DNA of 64,000 bases from Pseudopithomyces maydicus (lineage: Eukaryota; Ascomycota; Dothideomycetes; Pleosporales; Didymosphaeriaceae), in NCBI GenBank assembly GCA_026873275.1, contig JANTUC010000008.1, forward strand, positions 1,116,001 through 1,180,000. The letters are read 5' to 3'. The notes under the pieces were generated by a model. That model was not told the origin of the DNA and ran no database searches. It saw only the letters and a program-made list of their open reading frames with translations. Made by a program: the position numbers and the translations under genes. Positions 11,318 to 21,762 of the stretch are shown here, piece after piece. Numbering within the stretch: the stretch's first letter is position 1; every line of letters begins with the position of its first letter.

Positions 11318-11781
11318 GGTGCTGGCAATGGTTGCAGTGCGTGGCAGGGCCCACGGCAGTGCGCCAGAAATTATTATATTGTACCTATGGTATGCTACTG
11401 ACTCATAGCCAATGACGCGGTTGCGCTTGCCCCGCATCGGAGGGGTCGTGGGATCCTTGCAGCCCTGGAGGGCCCATCTACCCATGGACTGTACAAACCC
11501 ATGCGCCTGGACGCCTTTCGAATGCATGACAGGCAACACGTCAAGCGAAAAACATGCGTGCTCATGGTTGAATACTCGATAATTCAGTCCATCCCGTGTC
11601 GTCGTCACTTCTCACGCTATTCATTTCCTATGTACATCTCTCGATGTGCCGTACGCCGGAGCCTCCGCACCAGCATGCACGCGCGCCAGCATGCAGAAGA
11701 AACCCATTCAATGCGCTGTTGATATCAAGACACCCAATAAACACCGGCGGAAACGAGACTGAACCAAGGAACGGGGCCCGG
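11318..11781. other. HIS7 promoter and NCS1 3' flank
   Basis: 464 bp between two minus-strand genes. The half next to HIS7 contains the general-control box, a CCAAT pentamer (11409-11413) and an AT-rich TATA-like stretch near 11370-11380. The other half is the probable NCS1 3' UTR. Confidence 0.55.
11399..11405. promoter_or_regulatory. CPRE/GCRE box (TGACTCA) of HIS7
   Basis: A perfect TGACTCA palindrome 82 bp upstream of the HIS7 start codon. This is the binding site of the bZIP activator Gcn4/Cpc1/CpcA, which induces amino-acid genes on starvation. Site and position are seen directly; the regulation is the known behaviour of this box in other fungi. Confidence 0.8.
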
Positions 11782-12939
11782 CTATACGAGGCCGTCGTAG
11801 AGAGACAGAGCCGAGACGATGGTCTCGTCGCGCTTGGAGCCCTCCTTGAACTCGGCCATGTCCAAGCTGCCGTTCTCGTCCTTGTCCATCATCCGGAAGA
11901 TCTTGCGCACGCGCTTCTCGGGCGTGTCTTCATCTTCCGGGAGCTTGACCATGGAGCCGACCTGCCCACGTCAGTCAGTGCACGCCCGAGCAAAAGCAAG
12001 GCGACGTACCATCTTGTATATCGCCTCTACGATGGAAAGCATCTCCTCGTAGCTGATTTTGCCGTCGCCATCGATGTCGTACAGCTGGAAGGCCCAGTCG
12101 AGCTTGTCCTCCATCTTCCCGCGGCTGGTGACGCTCAGCGCGCAGATGAACTCTTTGAAGTCGATGGTGCCCGACTTGTCCGCGTCAAAGACGTTGAAGA
12201 CATAATCTGCAAACGAGGATGGATCGCCAAAGGGGAAGAACTGCTTGTAGATCTTCTGGAATTCCTCCTTGGTGAGCATGCCAGAAGGGCAGTCCTTCAG
12301 GAAGCCTGCAAATGCTCAGCCCAAGCCCGACGTAGTGCGATGCTGCCCTCACCCTTGTACCACTGCTGCAGCTCCTTCTTGTCAAAATGGGTTGCCTTTT
12401 GGAGGTCGGCCAGCTCTTGCTGGGAAAGCTTGCTCTGGCTGCGGGGTTTCACTATCAGCGTCTCGTTTACAAGTTCAATATGCTCGACGGGGCTGCGCGC
12501 GGCGAGCTCCTGCTCAAAGGATTTGACGGCGTTGGCCAAGGCGACCTTTTGCAAGGCTTGATAATGGAGGTAGTCAGGATCGCCGGGTCCGGGTATGCTG
12601 ATGTGGTGCAAGCGCGCAAAATTGAGCGGAACCTGTTCGGCACAAAGAGGAGGGGTTCGGGGGCCCAGCGGTATGTGATCTTGGGGCATGGCGGACGTGC
12701 TTGCCTACTGGGCAGGTGGCTGGCTGGCTGGCTGGCTGTCGCGTGGGGTCGAGGGCCGGTGCTGGACTTGAATGCGCCGGGCGCGGCCATGTTTTTTTCG
12801 GGGGGAGGGGGAGGGGAGTTTGTTTCGTGCTCACACGGCTTGCACAGCGAAGGGCAGGTTCGTCCGGACTGGGGCGGGATGCTGCTGCTGCTGCTGCTGC
12901 TGCTAGGGAAGCAAAAGAAGGTACTTACGATTTACCCAT
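11782..12939 (-). CDS. NCS1: Neuronal calcium sensor-1 (frequenin) homologue
   Basis: Four exons: 12939-12929 (only MGKS), 12438-12353, 12305-12010, 11961-11782; introns of 490, 47 and 48 nt; 190 residues, exactly the family length. MGKSQSKLS gives the N-myristoylation signal with Gly2. EF-hand 1 is degenerate as usual; loops 2-4 read DADKSGTIDFKE, DIDGDGKISYEE and DKDENGSLDMAE and keep the Ca-binding side chains. In fungi NCS-1 couples cytosolic Ca2+ to phosphatidylinositol 4-kinase and stress or Ca tolerance at membranes. The first intron, ten times the local norm, separates the myristoylated tetrapeptide from the rest and is full of microsatellites. Confidence 0.96.
12717..12738 (+). repeat. 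GGCT tetranucleotide run in NCS1 intron 1
   Basis: About five GGCT units inside the long first intron of NCS1. Confidence 0.8.
12881..12904 (+). repeat. (GCT)8 trinucleotide repeat
   Basis: Eight perfect GCT units inside NCS1 intron 1, 25 bp from its 5' splice site (on the minus strand it reads AGC). Confidence 0.9.
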
Positions 12940-13553
12940 GGTGTGCAGCCGCTGCGATTCACTGACGCAGGGTCGAGTATGGAGATATCAGGAGCGGGCG
13001 GGCGGAGAGGAGAGGCGGCAGAGGGCGAGGGTAGGGCAGGCAGTCGTCCGGGCGTGTCGGTGGTGGTGCAGGCTCGGTGGCGGCGGGCGATTGTGGTAAT
13101 GCGGGATGGTGATGGCGGGGTCGAGTCACGGCGACGGGGGCGCAGCGCAGACAGCGTGGTTGCCGGGGAGAGGGCAGGTTTCTAGGCAGCAAGGCGTGGA
13201 GAAGACGACACAGAGGAAGAACGGGGAGGTTTCAGTTGGATGGGCTAGGTCGCGGTCGGCTCGCGCGATACAAATATAGAGCCTTTGGTCCCGCCGTCAT
13301 TGCAATGCACGCTCCGGCCATTCAGCCAAAAGCGAGCCCGGCAGCGGCCAATGGGGGCCGCCGTCCACCCAGCGCCGTGCTGTTGGCGCCGTCCCGGTAG
13401 CCCTACGTACGTGCCCTACGTGCCCTACATACGCAGTTCACAGTCGTTCGCGCTGCGCTGCGCTGCGCTGCAAGGAGCCTTGGCGGCCGTCTTTGCCTGC
13501 TGGTTGCGCTGGTTGCGCTTGCTTAGACGACTTGCCCGCCCGCCCGTCTGCCC

Positions 13554-13554
13554 G

Positions 13555-13585
<31 letters not shown>
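13554..13585 (+). repeat. (GCCT)8 microsatellite
   Basis: Eight perfect tetranucleotide units about 110 bp upstream of the MED4 ATG, probably within its 5' leader or promoter. Confidence 0.92.
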
Positions 13586-13625
13586 ACAGTACCTGCCCAG
13601 GTACCTAGGTACCTACCTGTCCACC

Positions 13626-13669
13626 CGCCTGCCTGCCCGCCTGCCTGCCCGCCTGCCTGCCCGCCTGGC
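13626..13669 (+). repeat. 12-bp tandem repeat CGCCTGCCTGCC
   Basis: Three full copies and a partial one, directly before the MED4 start codon at 13695. Probably derived from the neighbouring GCCT array. Confidence 0.85.
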
Positions 13670-13694
13670 CATCTACCCACCCGCTCTCGACACC

Positions 13695-14629
13695 ATGGAC
13701 GCCACCCTCGATGCCGTCTTCGTGCGCGTCGAGACGGCCTTCACCACCCTCGTCGACTCCATCGCCGCCTACAATCCGTCCCTGCAGGCCGCCGGCGACC
13801 TCATTGCCGCCGACGATGAGCTCGCCCGCGGCATGGACCAGCGTACGCCGCCCGTCTGCACAGCTGCACGCCTACTGACAGCACAGTCGCCCAGCACCGA
13901 GAGAACAGCGCTCGCATCCACGCCCTGCGCGCCGAGCGGGAGGCCCTCGAGGACCAGTTCAGAGCCTCGGTAGCCGCGCTTTCAGGCCTGCGACGCGAGC
14001 TGTTCGCAACCCCCGTCACCGACTTCCCCCACCACCTGCGCCCCGTGCCTTTCAACGAGCTTCTGCAGTACGCCAAGAACATTGCCCAGTCCACCGTCCC
14101 GCCAACATATCGCGAGGAGCCCCCGGAAAAGCAAGACGCCGCCCACGCCAAAGAGCCAGACGACGGCACATCAAGCGCAGTGCCCTCCAATCCACTAGGC
14201 ACTCCCGCGCACACCAACGAGGGCGAGTCGGAGAGCAAAGACAAGGCCATCACCGAAGAGGAGGCAGAGTGGCTGCAGAAGCTCAAGAACAGCAATCTGT
14301 CGTGGTTCCCATGGCCTGACGAGGACAAGATCCGACGCGGCAATCTCATGCAGATCCAGAATGTCTTGGACCGTGGCCGAGACCCCACCAACGAGGACCT
14401 GACCAAGTTGGGCGAGGATGAAAAAGATCGCATTGCGGCAGAAGCTGCTGCTGCTCAAGCTCAATCCGAAGCACATGCCCAAGCACAAGCGCAAGCACAG
14501 GTTCAGGCGGAGGTCCAAACCGCAGCTCAAGCCGTGGCCCAGCAGCCGCAGCATGCGCTTCCGCCGAAGCCGACCCAGAAGCCACAGCAGTTTGCGGGTT
14601 TCGATGACGAGGATTCTGATGACGACTAG
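13695..14629 (+). CDS. MED4: Mediator complex subunit 4
   Basis: Two exons, 13695-13842 and 13887-14629, with a short 44-nt intron; 296 residues. Recognised from the N-terminal coiled-coil part (DLIAADDELARGMDQ, then ENSARIHALRAEREALE) and the family block PFNELLQYAKNIAQSTVPP. A second conserved stretch is LSWFPWPDEDKIRRGNLM. The C-terminal third is an Ala/Gln tract (about residues 245-275) and ends in an acidic DDEDSDDD tail. Med4 belongs to the middle module of Mediator, which transmits activator signals to RNA polymerase II. Divergent from NCS1. Confidence 0.9.
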
Positions 14630-15263
14630 ACAATGTTCATCCGCCGCCATAAGGCTAGATGCCGGAGTACGAGGACCTGTTTAAACCTAGCATCGTCCGC
14701 TGGTTTGCCAGAATTTCCTGGCATCGATGTATCTAATGGAGAAACAGTCACCTTCTTCCCCTTGCTGCTCAGCGCGCGACGTGCCCTTGTTCCGTGACTT
14801 TGTGTCCATAGATGTCTTTATTTCGCGGAGGATCGCGGATTGTAGCACTGATCTGTGCGGGCTAAATAAAGCGCTGGAAATGTGCATACGTACTGCCTTG
14901 CCTTCATTGGATCAATTGGATCTAACCTTAAGCTTATGTACATGTGACAACCCTTCCGAAACAGGCCTAGAGGGAAAGATTTCGCGGCGCGGTATCGGAT
15001 GGGGGCAGCTCCAGCCGATGCGATCCTGACTCCTGGAGGCCTTGGATTCATGTTCCAGATAGTCTAGCATCACGAATAGCATTACGACTCAGAAGAGCCA
15101 TCGAACTTGTAAGCACTGTTTGAAGGCCCTGTGCAAGTTTCCTAGGTCCATCTGCGCTCATATCCATCGGACAAACCCGCCAATCTGCCGCCTTTGCACG
15201 TTCCGCTTTTCTCTCGCAGCTGCAGACCCGGTCTGTATATAAATCACGCATTTCGCGGCTTGA
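14630..15263. other. Intergenic region MED4 to transcription-factor gene
   Basis: MED4 3' flank and promoter of the Zn2Cys6 gene. No ORF reads like a protein. Confidence 0.5.
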
Positions 15264-17314
15264 ATGGCCAGCGCCGCTGGGGTCCCATCCAAAGCCGACC
15301 ATACAGATCGCACAGAGTCCCGGCATGCACCCGCTGTCGTTCGCGCAAGATCAGGTGCCATATCGACATCCCTGGTGAACCATGTCTCTCCTGTCGCGAG
15401 CGGCGACTGAAATGCCAGTATGCGGACCGCTCGAATGACGGGTCGCCAGAAGATTCGAATGGTGGTACGCGTACACCGAAACGTCAACGCACAAACCGGG
15501 AGGGTGATGGAAATGAAGAGGATAGACCGAGGAGTGCGCCCGTGCTGCATCGCCCAAGCAGCCATCCATCTGCAAGTATAATACTTGCCCCGCATATGGC
15601 CGAGGATGTAGACATCTTACAGAGGCACATGAGCCAGCACCGTCCCTCTGGGGCCCAAGGAACAGACCCGGGACAGTATCGCACACTCAATCAGGATACA
15701 GCAGACCCCATCGTGTATCTGACCGTCCCAAGGTTTCGCACCGGACTGGTGCCTGAGTTGGGTGCGGGGAAAGAGCAACTAGAGATCATTCAGCAGCTCA
15801 TGGGTCCCTTCAAAAGAGAGGTGGTCGATCTGTTCTTTTCGTACGTCCATTACGCATTCCCCGTGCTAGACGAGGAGACATGCTTCTTGCTGAAGCGGGG
15901 GCAGCATGACAAGGTTAGCAAGAACCTTGTATGCGTGGTGTTGGCCATTGGGACGCCAAATTGGTTTCTGAGTGATACATTAAAAATGCACCCGAAGCCG
16001 GATCTTCATTATATATGGAACAAGGTTGGTTTCTGTGCCAGAGATCACACTGTTGCTAACGGATGCATTCAGGCCATCAGTGCTCTATTGGAAGACTTTC
16101 TCTCTCCCAGCATGGCCACTGTCAATGCAGCTGTGTTGGATCAAATTGGTCGCCCCTCGGTCTCCATCATGGGGAACGTCACTTTATGTGGACGCACCAT
16201 CTCGCTGGCTCAAACCTTTGGGCTACACCGCGATCCAACAAAATGGAACATCACCGAAACCGAAAAGCAGAACCGCATACGCTCCTGGTGGGGCGTCTTG
16301 ATAACCGATTACTGGACCAGCATAGCCTACGGTGTACTCCCCCACATTGGAAAGCGCTTCTATGACGTTCCTCTCCCTACCGTGGAGTCGCTAATGCCCT
16401 CCCGAGCAACCCCCGGTCAACGCTGTGCAACAGTCTCCTTTGTGCACCTCTGCGGCATCACCGAACTTCTTGGTGACATTCTGCCTCTCGTGTATGAAAT
16501 TAACCCAGATCGCACTACACTTGGTGACACGGTTGAGTTGCTTCGGGCGCAACTCAAGAAGCTAGAAGATCAGCTCCCCGAGTGGCTTCCTTTACCTAAC
16601 AAACCCGGTACTAGCAACCTTTGGTTCTGCTTCCTTTCTGTACGCCTCTTACTTAGTCGTGTAAACCTACGAGCAGCAATTCTCAGTGATGATACGGCGC
16701 TAGAGAAGACGCGATTGGATGAGTTGCGGCAGGCAAGCACAGCTATCCTAGACTACATATGTTTTCTAGGACAGAGCCAGTTTCAGGACTTCTGGTTACC
16801 ATATGCAACGCATCTGCTTGTGCATGCTGTGACTGTAAGTCTGAGATGCGCCGTGGAAACATCGAATGTGGAGCAGAGAATGGCAAGTGTGTCGACATTA
16901 GAGCGATTTATTGCACACATACAACACGCAAGAGATAACTATGATTGGGACGTAAGTTTATGCTTCTATGCTCTACCCTCCCATCTTGCATCTTCCCTCT
17001 TTCATCTTGATAACCCGTTGCACGATTTATAAATCTACCCTCAAAATATGACTTACTTTCTCTTAGATTGCAAACTACACCCTTGAGCGCTGCTCTGACT
17101 CTGTAGCAAAAATTGCTTCATTGACCACACGTAGCTCAGCACCGCCCCCGAGGCTATTTTGGTCATGCCAGAACGTCCAAATGAGGCACATACAGGCCCT
17201 GTCATGGATGATGCGAGCCTGTTGCTAAGCGACCTGTTGGATCCAAACGCGTTTGACTTTTCGTGGGAGGCGCTGTGGGATACACCAAGTGGGATGACAA
17301 ATTTTGCACTTTGA
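15264..17314 (+). CDS. Zn2Cys6 fungal transcription factor (two apparent frameshifts)
   Basis: Exons 15264-16024, 16073-16951 and 17067-17314, introns of 48 nt (in-frame, with a GCTAAC branch site) and 115 nt. The binuclear cluster CTRCRSRKIRC...CLSCRERRLKC lies at about residues 21-50, and a fungal_trans middle domain follows (GRTISLAQTFGLHRD, RIRSWWGVLI). The cluster frame has no upstream ATG. It connects to the ATG at 15264 (MASAAGVPSKADHT) only if one base is missing near the CCC at 15319-15321. A second missing base in the C5 run at 17145-17149 reconnects the normal C-terminal block DDASLLLSDLLDPNAFDF. With both restored the length is 630 codons, a multiple of three. As it stands the frame ends at 17228. 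It heads a group of secreted/metabolic genes and may regulate them, but that is only suggested by position. Confidence 0.8.
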
Positions 17315-18638
17315 AGGCGGCGGGGTGGGGATACAACGAGAGGCAGTGTGAGAGTGAGTATCGTACATTAAGTTGCATTGTTGTTATTTGCATGTGGGTT
17401 GAGACAAGGCTACTTGAATAGTCTGACAGTACAGGCTAATATGAGAGTGTTCTCGTCAATCTTCAACTATCTACTTAAGTCTAATAATTTTGCTACAGAC
17501 ACACTCGGAGGCACATGGCGCGCCCTATACATCTAGTGTCCGTCGTAATTCTGCAAATAGCTGATCATACTCGTTGCTGCATGGTCTATCGTCAAGTTGA
17601 ACATAGCGATTAACATATCTTGAATATATTCAATCGCGCACGCAAATGGCAGTAATGACGATGGAAGGCGTGAATCTGTCGGCATGGGGACACGATAGTA
17701 GGACTTTACAGAGAGCGATTCTCTTGATCGCTAATTCAGTGGTACATTGTGTAGGAACATTGGGTGTGAGAGCCGACTTTACTCAACTAAGCATGTCCTC
17801 GTTCTATCAAACCTAATTTCATGCACAACATGATTGAGATCAGACATGATCGAATGAAATATTAGCAGCGGTGGAACCAATTTCACTCGGCATCTCTCTT
17901 CAGAAGTGTGTGCAACCCACAACTACATTTAGTTTTCTAACTCGAATCTTTGGAGTGAGACGATCATGTGAACAATACAACGCCTTGTACAGTCCAGGAA
18001 ATCGAAATGTCCTTGTAGTTTCAAACCTTTCCCAAGCTAGGCAGTCAACACGTAACTCCTCCTTATAGCCCAACATATTGGAAGTGGAACCCCAATCACC
18101 CTATTCGGGACGCTTTGTCATCTCTCTGGATAATTCTTGCAGAAATCTGCTGAATATCTGGGTACATGCTCAGGCAAGCATGCATCTAAGCGACTATGGA
18201 ATTGGGCTGACAATTTAACAAAAGTTCACACTCAATGCGTTAGTACACAATGAGAAATCCGGTGGCAATCAACCGAGAGCTGATTCTTTAATTATCGTGG
18301 TGAAAGTGAGTTGCCAATGGCGTCCTTCATGATGGACTTACAAAAGCTATAGATCAAAGAAATCAGGACACATCAAAATTTCCTCGACATACAATTGCTT
18401 GCGATTGGGTCATTACAGTTCACAGCATGGTTCCAACGACTCACCATAGAAGTGAAGCAACAGCATCATCTGCAGTAGTGCAGTACCAGGTAATATCCAC
18501 ATCATCAAAATACAGAGAAAACATGATCTGTACGCACTCGGTGGTCGTAGTATTTTTGGGCAGCATACAACATTTTAAGAATATAGGGGTTGCAGAGGAT
18601 AAATTTACACAGAACAACGTACCGCTATCGTATGTGAC
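17315..18638. other. AT-rich intergenic region
   Basis: 1.3 kb between convergent genes, more AT-rich than the housekeeping parts. I see no protein-like ORF, inverted repeats or transposon coding remnants. Confidence 0.5.
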
Positions 18639-20700
18639 CTAACTAGAATCTTCTAAAATGACTTCTGCTGCTTTCTCAGATACCATGTATATTGGCACCG
18701 CGATGTAGTACCCGGGTATCTTGGGGAAAATACTAGCATCTACAACTCTCAGTCCCTTCACACCTCTGACTCTAAACTTCGAATCCAGCACTGCAGTCTT
18801 ATCACCGTCAGATCCAATTTTTGCCGTGCAGCATGCGTGGTGACCCCATGCTTCGTTCTTGATGAATTCCTTCATGGCTTGTTCACTGGCGGTCTGGCGC
18901 CCTGGCCATACCTCCTCGAAATCGCCATCAAGTGGAATAAGCGAGTCGAAGATCTTCCGACTAAACTGCATACCCTCATAGACGGCTTGCAGGTCTTTCG
19001 CATCCGCCCCATCCGTTGTAGTGCCGGCATCGAAGTTGTTGAAATTGATGAATGGGGTGTCTCGCGGATTCGAAGATTTAAGCGTCACAGTTCCAGCATT
19101 GTTGCGTGAGTGGGCCTTAAGTACGATCCATACCCAGTGCTTCTTATCTGCCACGGTGAAATTAGAGTATCCAGGATAATATCCGGTGAAGTACGCTGGC
19201 GCACCAGCAATGAACAGATCTGGATCTTTATCTGCAACAGACGACTTCTTGATGATGCCGAGAGCGAGGCCGCTTGAGCCATAAACGCCTTTGAATATAG
19301 AATTGTCCTTCCATTGATCATAGCACGGATCTGGAGAGCTATGTAAGAACTTGCAGTTCTTGATGAGCGCAAAGTCAGACTTCGCTTTACCCCCTATGAC
19401 AGCCTCATAACGATCCTGTAAGTTCGTGCCAACGCCAGGGGAGTCTACGACAACTGGGATACCATGTTGTGCTAATTCATTAGCAGGACCAATTCCTGAC
19501 AACTTGAGAAGCTGTGGCGTATTAAATGATCCGGCAGCGAGTATGACTTCGCGCGAAGCGGTAACGCTGCCTTTGGTCCCGCTCGTAGAGTTGGAATAGC
19601 GAGGATCCGCCTGGTAAAGGCTTTGACCAGTAAGAAAATCGATGCCAATTGCTTTGGGTGGTGTGACAGAGGTGTCAAATCGCACATTCGTCGCGAGTGT
19701 GTTCATGAGGATATCCAATCGGTACTTCTTACTGCCGTCCGCATTCATCGCATTCGCTGTATCAAGTATAAACTCACGGGACCCAGTACGATGGCGGTCG
19801 TCAGTAGAGAGGGGGACCTGATAGATACCCTCAGTCGCGTCTCGTGCAGGTGAGTCAACGTTCAGGTCACTCAGCAGCACTTGACCAAGGCCGGTGACAG
19901 TGGTGATGAGGCCCAATAGAATGTTTTTCCCCATCGCAGTCCCTGCAGCAATCACCAGAGATAGCAGCTTGAAGTCCTGAATGACGAGAGTAAGATCAGT
20001 AACCATGGTCGTTAGCCATCCGCTGTAGCCATGACCGACGACACCGCTTGGAATGTATCTGCTACGCTCCAGCTTGACGAAATACTTTCGCATCTGATCG
20101 GCAGCCCAGGATGAGTCGCCTGTCAGCGAAGCAATATTGTTCCAGTCACTCTTGTGTGGATAGACTGTTATCAAGGCATTATGAGCACTACACCCACCAA
20201 GAGTCCCCGCGCGTGGATACAATATACCCAACGGCTTGCTTCCAGCAGGTGGATCACCTGTGCCGGTGGCACCGTTCGGGCCTGAAAAAGCTCCCCGGTT
20301 GGTGTTTGCCAAGTCATCTTGGAGTCCTTTTTCTGGCGTTCCAAGTTCGAGTAGTGGTTGACATAATAGTTCCAGCTCATACCCAATTCCTCTGAAGACT
20401 GTGCATGTAAAGCTGGCACTTGATAACGTGCGTTCGCGCCTTGGTCATCACCAGCCTCGACCAGAAGAACACTATATCCTGCAAGAGCAAGACGCGCACT
20501 CAATGGTCCCCCACCTGGACCCGAACCTACAATGACGTAGTCATATGTGTCGAGGGTGTGCGGATCTAGAGCAGCAGTTGGGCTGGTGATTGTCAGGTAT
20601 GAGGTGGATGCCACTTGCAAGCATCTTACTTTGTGATCAGGCTAGTGAGTGCGAAACCAAAGGCCCCCAATCTAAATGTTTCCCACATGTCGGTTCTCAT
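18639..20700 (-). CDS. Secreted GMC-family FAD oxidoreductase (apparent frameshift)
   Basis: ATG at 20700 opens a signal-peptide-like exon (20700-20630, hydrophobic GAFGFALTSLI). A 47-nt intron (20629-20583) leads into the main exon. The Rossmann motif DYVIVGSGPGGGPLSA and the second GMC block LYPRAGTLGGCSAHNAL identify the family; the active-site His is in AWGHHACCTAK. The reading frame changes near the T5 run (plus-strand A5, 20285-20289): before it the frame reads SKMTWQTPTGELF, after it PPAGSKPLGILYPRAG. One more T gives GELFSGPNG and a 671-residue protein in multiples of three. Alternative for the N-terminus: no intron and another missing base. GMC enzymes oxidise alcohols or sugars; substrate unknown. 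Confidence 0.82.
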
Positions 20701-21762
20701 CGAAGAACTACGAAAAGCGTTGGCGTGGGACCAGTACACGATTTTAACGTGGGTGTAAGATGCAACAAGATTGAGCGACGGGGTCAGATCAAGATGGCAG
20801 AGTCTCGTTGCATAAAAAACCTAACGATGTGGGCAAGCCACTCAATATACTTTCAGCCTTGCATGTTGCGTGCCGAGTCCGAATGATCAAAGCGCTGGGG
20901 TACGATCAGACAACACCGCAGGATTGGCCTAAACAGGCAGCTGTGACCATTTCAGGAGATGAGATGAACTAAGTTGAGGCAAATTTGATTGCGCGTGAAA
21001 GTGCAGCGTGCAATCGAGTCATGCATTGCCAAAGCGCCCAGCGCCGTTGCTGGCGGACTTGGTGGGCACTGGTCGCGATTTTTCAGGTTGGTACTTTGAG
21101 CTGTGCAACTTACGATCGTGGCTATGATCGGCGGTTGCATCCTGGCTAGGGGGCTTTAGGTATGGTTAGGGAAAGAAATTCTCGCCTTTTCACTCGCTCG
21201 CCGTGGCAATTAATCGATGTAGTCGATGAAAGGCGCGACTGAGAGACTACTTGTGTAGTAGCGAACGTGGCGTGCGAGGCTAGCTTAAGGCCCCAAAGCT
21301 AGACTCAGACCTGACAAGACCCCATAGGTAGAGTGCATGGCAGCCTACGTGATGTGACAAGCATCGTGTTGTCTGCACTGTACAGTATCCTGCAAACGCA
21401 TTTTGTTCGATGCAAGCCCTTGAGAGAGTGCTGCAGGTGTCAGGGGCTGAGCGGGGTCGCCACACACCTTCGCCAACTCCGGCAGCATTGGCAATACATA
21501 CATCCCCTCCCCATCCATCAGCCATAGGCAGCGCCTTCACGCTTCATAGTCATTCATCAGGGACACAAAACCTGCAGGCTTCGGGGCAGTCGTTGTCCGA
21601 AAATGAGCGAGTGAACACACACATAAGAAGCGGTTGCGTCGTAGTCGTACCGGAGTTGCGCCTCAGTTTGTATGTGTCCGTGACTAAAGAATCAGAGGCG
21701 CGTATAAACGTGTCACGAGAGAGAAAAAAGCACCATCATGAACGTGACATTGATGAATCTAC
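20701..21762. other. Intergenic region upstream of GMC gene
   Basis: About 1.06 kb holding the GMC promoter and the 3' flank of the aminotransferase gene. No coding potential noticed on either strand. Confidence 0.5.

Larger units (their letters stand above)
12940..13694. other. Divergent NCS1/MED4 promoter region with simple repeats
   Basis: 755 bp between the two start codons. Contains the (GCCT)8 and 12-bp repeats listed separately, a palindromic GGTACCTAGGTACC (13600-13613) and otherwise GC-rich DNA. No protein-like ORF. Confidence 0.6.

Noticed and set aside
13554..13669. CRISPR-like array
   Set aside because: Short 4- and 12-bp tandem repeats without spacers in a fungal promoter.
17315..18638. 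RIP-mutated transposon remnant
   Set aside because: AT-rich, but no transposase-like reading frames, terminal repeats or clear TpA-excess pattern by eye; needs a RIP-index calculation to be certain.
20171..20312. GMC gene as a decayed pseudogene
   Set aside because: Only one break in 672 codons, located in a homopolymer, with the same error type in six other genes; an artefact is more likely.
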